Assembly: GCF_003473485.1 (NCBI RefSeq)
Contig: NC_053045.1
Coordinates: forward strand, 36,368,494-36,432,493
Direction of reading: 5' to 3'
Source of the DNA: Medicago truncatula
Taxonomy: Eukaryota > Streptophyta > Magnoliopsida > Fabales > Fabaceae
Length of the DNA stretch: 64,000 nucleotides
Shown here: positions 11,901 to 22,592 of the stretch, piece by piece
How positions within the stretch are numbered: the first letter of the stretch is position 1
Layout: every line of letters begins with the position of its first letter
Notes under the pieces: model-generated
Told to the model about the DNA's origin: nothing
What the model saw: only the letters and a program-made list of their open reading frames with translations
Database searches by the model: none
Position numbers and translations under genes: made by a program

Positions 11901-12970
11901 CGAGAGCTTGGTTTGATAGTCTCAAAACTGCATTGTTAAATTGGGGCTTTCAAAACACAAAAAGTGATCCTTCTCTTTTTCTTTTAAAAGGTAAAGATCA
12001 TATCACATTTCTCCTTATATATGTGGATGACATAATAGTCACAGGCAGCAGCAACAATTTCCTTCAAGCTTTCATCAAACAACTTAATGATGTCTTCTCT
12101 CTCAAAGATTTGGGTCGTTTACACTACTTTCTGGGCATAGAAGTACAAAGAGATGCAAGTGGAATGTACCTTAAACAATCCAAATACATCGGTGACTTGC
12201 TGAAGAAATTCAAGATGGAAAATGCCTCACCATGTCCAACACCGATGATAACAGGAAGACATTTCACAGTTGAGGGGGAGAAATTGAAAGATCCAACTGT
12301 GTTCAGACAAGCCATAGGAGGGCTGCAATATTTAACTCACACAAGACCTGACATAGCCTTTTCTGTTAATAAACTCAGTCAATACATGAGTTCACCTACC
12401 ACTGACCATTGGCAAGGTATAAAAAGAATCTTGAGATATCTCCAAGGCACCATCAATTATTGCCTGCACATCAAGCCATCCACTGACTTGGATATAACAG
12501 GTTTTTCTGATGCAGACTGGGCCACTAGTATTGATGACAGAAAATCCATGGCTGGTCAATGTGTGTTCCTTGGTGAAACACTCATCTCTTGGTCCTCAAG
12601 AAAACAAAAAGTAGTATCAAGATCAAGCACAGAGTCAGAGTACAGAGCACTAGCTGACCTAGCTGCTGAGATAGCATGGATTCGTTCACTACTTTTTGAA
12701 CTGAAACTCCCATTGCCAAGGAAGCCCATACTATGGTGTGATAACTTGAGTGCCAAGGCACTAGCTTCTAATCCAGTATTGCATGCTCGTTCTAAGCATA
12801 TTGAAATTGATGTTCATTACATCAGAGACCAAGTACTACAAAATAAGGTTGTTGTGGCTTATGTTCCTACAACGGATCAAATTGCAGATTGTCTCACCAA
12901 GCCATTAAGTCACACACGTTTCAGTCAACTAAGAGACAAACTTGGTGTGATTCACTCACCACCAGTTTGA
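8906..12970 (+). pseudogene. copia gag-pol polyprotein with two nonsense codons
   Basis: One frame from the ATG at 8906 to TGA at 12968-12970, about 1354 codons. In order: UBN2-type gag (LDRNNYPLWKSLV), CCHC knuckle CQVCGKTNHTAINC at about 9684, protease DSGASNH at about 9847, GAG-pre-integrase WHRRLGHPNN, integrase HTDVWGP / QCDGGGEY / AERKHR, reverse transcriptase with YVDDIIVTG near 12020, and RNase H with DADWA and STESEY. TAA at 10187-10189 interrupts between protease and integrase, and TGA at 11576-11578 stands where reverse transcriptase expects Trp (..SK*VFKT). The frame is otherwise unbroken. The first ATG is placed 48 nt after the 5' LTR, normal for this lineage. Confidence 0.9.
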
Positions 12971-12977
12971 AGGGGGG
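12969..12977 (+). promoter_or_regulatory. Polypurine tract
   Basis: GAAGGGGGG lies immediately 5' of the 3' LTR and would prime plus-strand synthesis. It overlaps the last codon of the polyprotein. Confidence 0.85.
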
Positions 12978-13181
12978 TGTTAGAGACACAATCCCTTAAT
13001 TATTGGATCATATCAAGTCAACACATCAAGTTATAAATAACAATTATCTGCATATCAAGTCAGCACATCTTATACATAATTAGCAATTATGTTTCCTTAT
13101 AGCTTATCATATTCTGTTGTATATATTGTATGTCTTACTCAACATTTTAAAGATAAGAAATACAATACAAACTTTCTATCT
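12978..13181 (+). repeat. 3' LTR of the young copia element
   Basis: 204 bp, apparently identical to the 5' LTR, followed directly by the second copy of the GTTGG target duplication. Confidence 0.95.
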
Positions 13182-14986
13182 GTTGGACATGTTGGAAGGA
13201 TAACATTGTTCATATTCTGGAACTCTTTTCAAATTTCAAAACTCAAGAGCTTCATCAGCATAGCAGTTATGTAAAGTTTGCATTGAATTATTTGGGTGTT
13301 TAGAAGCAGATTTATAATCTTAATGACATTTACCTTTTGCTCATCCCTGATGCTAACTGGGTGATAAAATTGGGAGAGAGATTTCTAAAGAAGAGTGGTA
13401 GGCTAGTTTCTGTTGATGTTCAACCTCTAGTTTCTTTTGCTCAGAGTTATTGGACTTCAGAATTACTTTCTGTTGGCATGGATGTCCTGCACAACCTCAA
13501 CACACTCTACAAGTTTTCAATTCATAAGGATTTTTCCGAATTCTGTCGAGTACAGCCTTTATTGCATATCTATGAGGTCTCAAAATTTCTTCTCAAGTTC
13601 AAGTGTTTTAACCATGGCCACGGCAACTTGAAAACATTGGAGAGATTTTACAGACAGCCAATTGAGAGTGTACTCCACCACGTTGTTCCCCTGGACTGGA
13701 AGAAATCACTGGCAAAAGAAATGGTTTATCAAAGGATAACTGAAGCTTGGCAGGAAATTATGAAAGAAGCCATCAATGAAAACACTAAACAGAAAGATAG
13801 ATTGACCTATGGTCAAATTGGAAGGGTGGTAGTTATGATTCTTGGTACAGATAATGTAAAAGATGATCTGTTCCTGCAAGTTATGACAAGATTTGAAGAT
13901 AACAAACATTGGAAAGATTTCATTCAAAGCTTACGGTTTTATTCAGCACATGAAACTGTACGGGACTATAAAGTGACTTTTGAGATGCATCCCACTTGTA
14001 AGCTTTACCAAGCATTGCGTTATACATGGAGTGTGAATTGGATAAAGGATGTTGACTATATATCTCCCAGTTGCTTTATGTATCTTGTTGAACAGCTACT
14101 GCTGTTGACATCATGCTTGAGGGGGAGGCTCATTTATGCGACAAAGTCATCTTTCACTGAATGGCTTATTTGCCAAAATAAATTTCCCCTCTCAGATTTG
14201 AGCTTTAAGCGGGACACAAGAGATGTCCTTGATTTCATTGCGAATTTCCTTCGCGAATTTGTTAATGATCAAAATGATTTCAAAACCTGGATTAAAAAAT
14301 CAAAGCTGGATGTGGATAATTATTTTCCATCGCTTTTCCTGCGATCGGTTGTTTCAATGTGCTTGCTTCACCTCAGCACTGGGAGTAGGGAGTATTTAGA
14401 AATACTTCGCAGTTTGTTGAAAAATAGCTATATGACCACTCAATTGCCATTGGAATTTCGTAATGTTCTTCAAAAAGGAAAGAAACGCATGGGTTTCCAA
14501 GTCATTGCTAAGGCATTTAAAGTAATTGGAAACCCCTTGGTAATTGTCAAGCTTCAAAACAGTTCTTCCGAAATCATGTGTTCAGATGCTGTGTTCGTGG
14601 ATTTAACGACGTGCAAAAAAAGAGAGCTCGTATTTGAAACATTATTTCCTAGTATAGTTGACAGTGCGGGTGGGGAAACCAAAACAAAAGCCTCTGAATC
14701 AAAATGTTAGCCAATTTTTTGTTGTGTTTGAATAAAATGTGGTTATATCAAATGATTAATATTTACATTCTTTTATGACACTTCATTCTTTCAAGGAAAG
14801 CACTGCAGTAGGCAATGATGACCACAAGCAAAATGTTTTGAAGAAATCAAAAGATAACATGTCCAATAATTCTCAAGGAGCAGTTAATTCAGGGCATGGA
14901 AAGGCCAAGGAAAATAATAAGGGGAAGAAAAACAAGGGAGGAAAAAAGGGTAAGAAAGAAGTGAAACATTTAATATTAATTTATTG

Positions 14987-15150
14987 ACATGGATAAGGTA
15001 GATTTTGATTGTCAGGCTCAATTTTACTTGGAGTAAATAAGAAATGCTATGCTACTACATTTGCAAAACTAATTTTAATGAGTAGGCTATCTGAAACTAA
15101 TACCACTTCGATAATTCCAATTTCAAAATTCAACAATGAAAACAGCACTT
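14987..15150 (+). repeat. Left arm of a 160-bp inverted repeat
   Basis: This segment, starting at the stop of the TRANK1-like reading frame, is similar to the reverse complement of about 18325-18487. Shared words include GAGTAAATAAGAAATGCTAT and GAGTAGGCTA; similarity weakens toward the inner end. The arms enclose the MITE, the 825-bp element and the DPH4-like gene. No target duplication or known transposon end was recognised. Confidence 0.7.
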
Positions 15151-15424
15151 ACACCAGGAGTTTTTCCAACTGACAGCCAACTGTAAATAACTTAAGTTTG
15201 TTTTCAGCTTTCATTTCATTGGTCGAAAAGTTATTAAACAGGATTGTAGTGATTCGGTGTCCTATTTTACAACCGTTTATTCTGGGCAACAGTATCTTCA
15301 TTTATCATCCTCTCCATTTTTACTATTTGGATTTTGGAGAAAAAAAGAATTTAAAAAAGTATAAAGTAATTAATGATAGCCAGACTCACTTGATGTTATG
15401 ACCTAGAGTACTATCGTCAAGATT
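15151..15424. other. AT-rich spacer
   Basis: No supported gene or repeat was seen between the inverted-repeat arm and the MITE. Confidence 0.5.
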
Positions 15425-15585
15425 CTCTCCATTTATAATTTTTTTCATTTGTTGCAATTTGGAGAGAGATAGACACATAGAAAATAATAATGGTAGGATC
15501 CACTTAGTGATAGGATCCACCACTTATTTTTTTTTGTCTATCTCTCTTCAAATTGTAACAAATGGAAAAATTTATAAATGGAGAG
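15425..15585. mobile_element. Palindromic MITE, 161 bp
   Basis: The first 51 bases (15425-15475) pair with the last 51 (15535-15585) with about five mismatches; the arms begin CTCTCCATTTATAA. The loop of about 59 bases contains a GGATCCACT repeat. The arms may extend by six more bases on each side (AAGAT). A clear target duplication was not found. A partial third copy of the arm lies at about 15605-15635. Confidence 0.75.
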
Positions 15586-15864
15586 GATCTTTACCCCTAT
15601 TTTATGTGTCTATCTCTCTTGAAATTGCATACTCTATTTATTTTGTTAAATGAAGAACCCCCATCTAGTTTCCATAGATTGTAAAATTGGAAATTTGGAT
15701 GGCAAACAAGAAAGAAGGAATAATGGTGACAAAAGAAATTCTAATGAGGGGGTCTTTTATCCTTTATTTTATTTTATTTTTTTTAGGAATAACCTCGTTG
15801 ATCACTTGATCTCAATTACTTAATTAACAATATATTTTTTACAAGTTAATTAACAATATTTTAT

Positions 15865-16689
15865 GAGTTTTTCTATTTACACCCCATGTTTTTCTGGTTA
15901 CATCCAAATTTTCTTAAAATTTTTTTATAATACCAAAATTGCCCTTTTATATAAAAAATTTTAAAACCCTAATTTTATTCATTGTCAGTGAGTTTCACCC
16001 TCTTTCACCCCACAAAGCGATGGATCAAACAATTTGATGTTCAATATCAATCTCCATGAAAATTAAAGAGTGAATCAAATTTTTTTTTCATCCATACTCA
16101 ATTGGATATAAGTAAGTGAATTTCTTCTTCTATTTGCTAGTTTCAATTTTTTTTCCTTCAACTGCACTGATGCACTGTACAATTACGGTTTTAATTTACA
16201 TTGACGAGGTTAACTTAAATTCAGTTTAAGTAGGTTCATGTAAACTTAGTTTACATGAACCTACTTAAACTGAGTTTATATGAACCTACTTAAATTGAGT
16301 TAACATGAACCTACTTAAACTGAGTTTACATGAACATACTTAAACTGAGTTTACAAAATCGCAGAACTGTGAATCGCAGAACAAGGAAAACACAAAATCA
16401 GAACTGAGAACCCATAACAAGAAAAACACAATCGATTGAAGAACAACACTTGCTAACCTGATTTGCTTCGAATTTTCTTTGAAATCATGAATGGACGTGA
16501 GAAAGTATGGTTTTGAAAATCTTCGCAGAACACAATCGATCGATTGGAGAATTATGGTTTTGGAAGAAGGGTTTTGGGGTGTAACCAAAAAAGAAGGAAT
16601 AGACTTTTTGAAAATCAAATTTTATGAAAGGATAATCTTGTCATTTTGGGGTGCAACCATGATTAACTAGGGTGCAAGGAGAAAAACTC
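15865..16689. mobile_element. 825-bp MULE-like non-autonomous element
   Basis: The ends GAGTTTTTCTATTTACACCC and the complement of the right end match at 17 of 20 positions. The element is bounded by a perfect 9-bp direct repeat ATATTTTAT at 15856-15864 and 16690-16698. A 9-bp duplication is the hallmark of Mutator-like transposition. The interior has no protein match and contains the 25-bp tandem repeat listed next. Short terminal repeats and no transposase make it non-autonomous. Confidence 0.8.
16253..16352 (+). repeat. 25-bp minisatellite, four copies, with inverted half-unit
   Basis: Four consecutive 25-bp units built on ACATGAACCTACTTAAAC plus TGAGTTT, differing at one to three positions each. 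Just upstream (about 16219-16247) the same unit occurs inverted, so 16219-16277 can form a hairpin. It lies within the 825-bp element. Confidence 0.9.
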
Positions 16690-16865
16690 ATATTTTATTG
16701 ATTAAATCAGAATTATATATCTTTTTTGCAATTTTTTAAAAACTTGATAAAAACACACACAGTGAATGAATTATGATTGCCATTGGAATCCAACAATCTC
16801 TCTTGTCGTTTTTCTGTGAAGCGTCAATCATATATTCTCCTTTGTCAAATCAACGCCAACCACAG

Positions 16866-17623
16866 GTAAAACAGCTTATTTATTTATAGCTATTAGACAA
16901 CCAACAACCATTTAGATTATATATGCTTCAAGGTTTTGTTGCTCATGGCTCAATTAGGATGAGCAGTATGTGACACACACTACTTAGGCAATGTTTCAAA
17001 CACTTATCATATAAGTTCTTATGTATATAACAAAAGATAAAATAAACCCAAGATGTTTATAAGCTGTAAGTTGTTTTCATAAGAAATCAGGAAGAGCTTA
17101 TGGAAATAAGCTGCAAATAGTTTATGAATATGTCATGAGTTGTTTCCGTAAGCTCTCTCAACCAGTCTCACAAATGTTTATACCAATTAATAAGTTAATC
17201 CAAATTCTTGTACAATTTTTTTATCTTTGGTTATGAATTTTGATGTCATAGGTTTCTGTCGTATGCCTTGTTTTTTCTATCATTTTAATATTAATATTAT
17301 CCTTTCATTTTGGATTCAATGGATGGTAGATCAATGGACTTGATTGCCAATGTACAAATCCTCGTAGTAATTTGAGTGACAATCATCTTAGTATTTCTGG
17401 ATTATATTTCAAACTCAATAATAAGGATGTCATGCCAAAATCCAACTGGTAGAATTCAATTCGATTTCATAGATTTTAAGATTTGTTCCAAACAAGAGAT
17501 TTTTGTGAAATATGGTTTTAGTAGTTATAATTAAACTACTAGTAGTGGTACTTCTTGCGTGAGCGTGATGATAATAGTATGATCAACATTTGCTTGTTTC
17601 TGATGTTTCTCTTCTGAATGCAG
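16866..17623 (+). other. Probable 5' UTR intron of the DPH4-like gene
   Basis: A donor CACAG|GTAAAA at 16865/16866 and an acceptor GAATGCAG at 17616-17623 define a 758-bp intron ahead of the ATG at 17662. Within it, about 17000-17200 holds a copy of the dispersed repeat with AAGCTG and GAGCTTATGGAAATAAGCTG words found in other introns of the window. The transcript start is not known. Confidence 0.5.
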
Positions 17624-17661
17624 ACAACCTTGCCTAATTGGTGATTTGGTAACGACCAAAA

Positions 17662-18207
17662 ATGATTTTGGACAAGAAAAACATTGAGGAGACTCATTAC
17701 GAGGTTCTCAATGTCAAGGAGGATGCAAATTACGAAGAAATCCGTGCTAGTTACCGAAGTGCTGCACTCAATTTACATCCTGATAAGCTATTGAAGACAT
17801 CTGATGCATCCCGCAGTAACCAAACAACTTCAGAGAGATTTCTCAAAGTTCACAAGGCATGGGAAATTCTAAGCAATTCAACCTCTCGTTTAATTTATGA
17901 CAAGGAACTAAAAAGTTCGAGGCGGGAGGATTTCTTGGCTTCTGAAGTTGCAGAAGAGTTAAGGTTACAGGATATGACTGTTGAAGATGCTGGTGAAACA
18001 TTGGAATTGTTTTATCAGTGTCGATGTGGTGATTACTTCTCTGTAGACTCATTGGAATTGTAGAAAATGGGGTATTCCTTGTTGAGAGATGGAAACAGCA
18101 TCAGCATTTCTATACTTATTGTTGATACTTCACCAGGATCAGTGATTCTTCCTTGTGGATCTTGTTCGTTGAAAGCTCGTCTTGTACTTAGTATGGATAA
18201 CAATTGA
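17662..18207 (+). pseudogene. DPH4: DPH4-type J-protein (J domain + CSL zinc finger) with in-frame TAG
   Basis: One exon. Residues 9-70 form a J domain with the HPD motif at 39-41. The second domain begins YQCRCGDYF (Cys120, Cys122), the first half of the CSL zinc finger of DPH4/JJJ3-type proteins; in that family it binds iron or zinc and serves the first step of diphthamide synthesis on elongation factor 2. Codon 134 is TAG (18061-18063) where the family has Glu. The frame continues intact after it to a TGA at 18205-18207, including the second metal pair PCGSC (Cys165, Cys168), for a full length of 181 codons. So the truncated 133-residue product keeps the J domain but loses half the metal site. 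It may be a recent null allele, a sequencing error or a readthrough case. The 5' UTR intron and start context (CCAAAAATGA) look normal. Confidence 0.85.
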
Positions 18208-18324
18208 AATTATTCATATTTTTGGCATGATTGGTGACGATTACGATTACTAGCAGTTTTTTTTTATGAACATGGCAAATTACTGATAGTTGCCCATGAT
18301 TAAAAAAAATCTCGGGCTGAAACC

Positions 18325-18487
18325 TGTAAGTGCCGTTTTCAATCTCGAATTTTGAATTTGGAAATTGATGAAATGATATTAGCTAGCCTACTCACTAAAA
18401 TTAATTTGCAGTAGCATAGCATTTCTTATTTACTCCAAGAAAAATTGAGACTGACAATCAAAATCAATTTTATCCATCTCATAATGT
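18325..18487 (-). repeat. Right arm of the 160-bp inverted repeat
   Basis: Reverse-complement partner of 14987-15150. It lies about 120 bp after the original DPH4 stop codon and may include that gene's 3' UTR. Confidence 0.7.
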
Positions 18488-18609
18488 TACGTTTAAGCTA
18501 TATAACTTGAAAAAATTATGGCTTAAACTACAAGGATCTTGACTCCAAAAACAAAAGGCTGTGTTTGATAATTAATATTGTCCAATGTCTGCAGAAATAT
18601 ACATATGCA

Positions 18610-18800
18610 GATTTAAGAACCCAAGAACGCTTAGATGAGATGATATAAGTCTCTTCTAGCTTAACCGTGGTCTCAGGTTCAAACCCGAGCTTGGGCGTGC
18701 AGCATCGTTAAAATTCTTATGGAGAGTTTGCCGCCCATTTGGATCTCACAAGACTCGAGAGAATAGTTTCCGTGGTTGCCAAGTATTCATTGGTAATGGT
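18610..18800 (+). mobile_element. Possible tRNA-derived SINE
   Basis: GGTTCAAACCC at 18676-18686 is a good RNA polymerase III B box, and the sequence after it (GAGCTTGGGCGTGCAGCA) is of a kind I associate with legume SINEs. An A box at the right distance is not convincing and no target duplication was found. Confidence 0.3.
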
Positions 18801-18909
18801 ATAGATTTCAAAAAGGATAATATTGTTTACAATGCATTATTATACACACAATCTATATGTAACCTGACGATTATTCTATACACTAAAATCTTCGTAAATC
18901 TGCAATGAA

Positions 18910-21683
18910 TCATACAATTGTTTTCTTTAGTTCCAATAGTCTCGACCACCTTTTGTCGAAAGAAGCCTGACTTTGTCCACTTGTATCTGAAAAACAAAAC
19001 AACTGTTGATCAGTTTTTATTGAATTTTTCGTTTTCAATGTTGGTTTGTTCTTGTTTTTCCTACATCCTTGTATTGCAATGACCTTCTCAAGTTTTCAAA
19101 TAAGAAAAGTACTTACTTTGTATAGTACCCTCGGATTTTTTGCACAATTCCGAGCACGTATCCTGCAACAAAAAAAAATATTATGGGGATTCCCAAAATT
19201 CAAAATTTTGAAACATAACTTGCAAAATCATGATTTGCATTTCTGCTAAGTGTACATTTACTGCAGAGTTTAGCCGGATGGCATCTTTTACAATAGAATC
19301 AAGATCAACTTCGTATCCGGGTCTGGTATATATCACCTGTATTATATGAGGAGCTGTGTTAGATTATTTAGTATGCTATGCTTTTCAATCATCCCATGAC
19401 TAAAAATTTGGTATATGTATTTTATTGCTTCTTAAATATTTGTTATAAAGCTATATCCACTGAAAAAGACTATGCAACATTGATTACTTTTACAGTGCAG
19501 CATTTCCTGTACTCAAATATTGCCTAGGGACAACTGAATTGAATTCAAGTATATTAACAGATGCAATATAGTCTATGTTTTACTAGACAAAATTGGGAAA
19601 GGAAAAGAAAAACCTTTTATATATAAGTTGCTTATCACTAGGCAAATTCAAAATTAATATGTGAATACAGCAAAACTTACTGCAAGTGTATATTTGATAG
19701 CATTTTCAGGTATTCTTTTGAAACACAAATGGTTTTTAACATTCTAAAAAATAAAGTAATTTCAAGTTTCTAAAATATAAAATATTTCAATTTATGTCTA
19801 TATGCTATGTGCAGAAGAAAAAAAATGAAACTAATTGATTTGAGACTTACATAAGGGTCATCTCCAATTTCAGGTAGTGGCGTCTTACGTTTATCTCTAT
19901 TTGTAGCCCTGAGAACCCATACGTTAAATTTTGCATCAATCTGGAACCATTAATGAAGAGACAGAGTCATCCACATATAATAGTTTTTCACATTGTAGAT
20001 GATATCTTCAAGAGTACGTAAATTAGAAAATGTATTTACTTTATTAATTATAAAAATGTCTTGCAAATTAGACAATAGAGATCAAATTCATGATGTCAAA
20101 GGATACTAAAGTACTACAATAAAATCATAATTAGTACTTTGTTTGTCTTTATATTCTGATGTTTGGTCGGGAGGTAAGTAAAATTTGGTTAAAAAATGTT
20201 TTACTTAGAATTCGAACTCGGGAAAATCATAATTAATTTTGATTCCACCTTATATTTATGTAGGAAAAATATATCTGTATTGTCTAGGTATGTGAGAAAT
20301 CTAAACAAAGAAATTAATCATTATCAGTTCATAACTAATGAAATACCTGTCGGCAATATGGGGAAGAACAGTTGCTGCATTTTGAAGGGAAGGATGTGGT
20401 GATTCTTGCATCTACCGATAAGCCAAAGCTAGCATGCTGGCATTACCATTTACAAGTGTTGGCAAGTGACTAAACAAATAAATTTCAAATAGAAAGTGTA
20501 TTAAGTTATTATTTTGATAGAGCATTTTGTTATAATCACAATTCTTGTTCTAAAAAAATGGCGATTAGATATGTTGATGATATCACCAATAAAATTCATT
20601 TGACCCGACTTATATACTTTTTAAGTCGTAGAATCTAGTGAATTTTAATCCTGAGATCATCAACATAACTCCATTATATTGGATTCAAACATGAGGGGAT
20701 TTAAATTCGGTCAAGAACTGCTATGGACAAATTGAGATCTTTCTGATGAGGTTGTCCACTTATTCATAGTAGATTGGATTTTGAACCCTCACTTTCTTTG
20801 GTTACAATCACATTATAATTCTAGAATTTCTACTCACAAGTCAGGATAAAATATATGGATGAAACCACCTTTTGGACGCAGAGATTGATGACTACTTGTG
20901 CATTCTTACGTGGATCATCTTCAACTTCAATCAAATCCTGTAAATGTAGGTCTCGCAAAGATACAAGATAATCACTTGTCCATTCCCCGTTATATTTTCC
21001 ATCAGCCGGTGATATTGTGATCAGACGGCGGGTTGCCCTATTTGTGTTCTTCCCAATCTTGATTTAATCACATAGAGGAAACCATATTAAAAATGAAATT
21101 TCAAGACACTATTTGTATTGCAAAATTTACTATGAATATATGTTATGCACACAGCACAGCACATCAGCTCCACTTACTACTTATTAGCATTTACAAATTA
21201 CAAAACTTCAATCTGATTGAACATTCTAAATGATATTTGATACATTTAAGAGAGAAGAAAAACAAAAGAGAAAACAAAATAACTTGCTTTTACTAGCACG
21301 GATATGAAAAATATTCCACTAAGGACTAAAAGTGGAGGAATGTGAAATTGTAAGGACAGAAGGCCAGATTGAACTTACATAACAGGGACTAAAAACACTA
21401 TGAACTCTACTTGTGATCTTAACACAAAATCATGGATATAAGAAAAGGCATGCTAATATCACAGAATTAAAGTGAGAAGGGAGACTGTATATAGAATTAC
21501 CAATGGAGAGTCCAAGTTGTCCTTTCTTTTGGTAGATGCAGTGATGGTTACACTACCACTAGTATTATTGTAAGTGTGAAACTGAGAGAGAAAACTGAAG
21601 GGTTTGGCCTTGGTAGCAGTGTGGCATGGATTGAATATTGAGCTGAAGCTTCTTTGGGATACCAAATTTCCAGATTTTGCCAT
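18910..21683 (-). CDS. YceD homolog (DUF177), chloroplast large-rRNA accumulation protein
   Basis: Seven exons: complement(join(18910..18986, 19117..19162, 19262..19336, 19851..19940, 20347..20436, 20869..21057, 21501..21683)), 249 residues, all GT..AG, frames closing exactly. Residues 1 to about 50 are Ser/Thr/Lys-rich with few acids, a likely chloroplast transit peptide. Exon 3 carries CSNCSSPYC, and exon 5 GYEVDLDSIVKDAIRL, typical of the DUF177 domain. Bacterial YceD is linked to 23S rRNA; the plant homologs are called LARGE RIBOSOMAL RNA SUBUNIT ACCUMULATION PROTEIN YCED HOMOLOG and act in plastid ribosome formation. The final exon codes a tail ending LKKTIV. No lesion was seen. The gene lies head-away from DPH4 and in the same direction as the next two genes. 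Confidence 0.85.
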
Positions 21684-22592
21684 ATCTCAACTCACAATGA
21701 GCTCAAGATAACAATTTTGAAGTGTGTTGGATGGAACTTGGAATAAGTTGAGAAATCGGATATTTGAATGTTTCTATTTAATCTTATCTTCACGTGTGAC
21801 TCTCATTCATCCTTACGTAGTTGTGTGGGGGACCATGAATGAAAATTGAGACAACACATTTACACATTTCTGACAACCTTTTTTTCACTTCGACTCAGAA
21901 TGTTTTTCCATTTTTAACTGCATTGTTTTTTTTTACGTAAACTGCATTGTTTTTGTTTTATAGTTTTGAAATCATTCAAATACAAGAATAATTTAATTTG
22001 ACTAAGAAATATGTTTGGAGTTTAAACGAATTAAAAAACAAAACCATCAACTCAAATAATAAATAAAACATGAATTCGAATTTCATCAAATTTAGATTTT
22101 TTTTATTAAGAAATCAAATTTAGATTTCTAAATATATACAACAAATAAACAAAATTTCATTCCTATTGTATAGTATTCCAAACAAACAAAAAAATATTTA
22201 AAATCAAACAAACTCAATTTCATTCATAACAAGAATGTTAACAACCAATTTTATAAAGTTATATTATAATTGCCCTTCTGCTGCTCTGCATGTAGTGAGA
22301 AAATTATGAAAACTAAGCTCCATATTTATAAATGTGCATTATTCAATCAGTTTCTTTTAGATGAAATAAACATGTATCCTCCTATTGGAATGCACGTAAA
22401 ACCTCACTTCGTGTGACCTGTAAAATACATGTTCCGAACTCAATCTGACTTGGTGCATATCCAGGAACAATTCTCTAATTTAATAATTGACATGACTAAT
22501 GATATATCTTTCAGATATACATACTCAAGAAATTACTTTTGATACAAAATTGTGAAATAGAGAAGAAATATAAGAAACGCTTTGATCACAGA
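21684..22592. other. Intergenic region between YceD homolog and PAT11-like gene
   Basis: It should contain the YceD homolog promoter (near 21684-21900) and the 3' UTR of the S-acyltransferase gene (just below 22593). The middle is AT-rich. No RNA gene, repeat or transposon end was recognised. Confidence 0.4.

Larger units (their letters stand above)
8654..13181 (+). mobile_element. Ty1/copia element, young, Ale/Retrofit-like, 4528 bp
   Basis: The element is exactly delimited: LTRs of 204 bp at 8654-8857 and 12978-13181, which I read as identical base for base, and a 5-bp target duplication GTTGG at 8649-8653 and 13182-13186. A primer binding site follows the 5' LTR and a polypurine tract precedes the 3' LTR. 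The single polyprotein frame covers gag, protease, integrase, reverse transcriptase and RNase H. Short LTRs and the gag type suggest the Ale/Retrofit lineage. It sits in the main exon of the TRANK1-like gene in the sense orientation. Two in-frame stop codons make it non-autonomous despite its youth. Confidence 0.95.
5966..14987 (+). pseudogene. TRANK1-like / TPR-UvrD helicase protein, C-terminal half
   Basis: Three exon blocks are seen: 5966-6203, then 7758-8653 continued at 13187-14705 after the inserted copia element, then a probable last exon 14809-14987. Phases agree (GAG split as G|GG AAG; last junction T|TA). The text (MATMCFERAGDSYWGKK, DCFFLARCYHMAAQVYARG, LLGKAGEFLDA) matches the TPR-like C-terminal half of large plant proteins named TPR and ankyrin repeat-containing protein 1, which carry an N-terminal UvrD-type helicase. 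No helicase exon is in the window. The last exon encodes a Lys/Gly-rich tail. Two lesions are clear: the 4.5-kb copia insertion within the main exon, and a TAG at 13301-13303 in the frame otherwise continuous across the empty site. The host frame is well kept elsewhere, so loss looks recent. Family name is from memory. Confidence 0.8.

Noticed and set aside
16340-16618. 92-codon open frame on the minus strand
   Set aside because: It lies inside the 825-bp transposon, is Phe/Ser-rich without any recognisable pattern, and has no support beyond being open.
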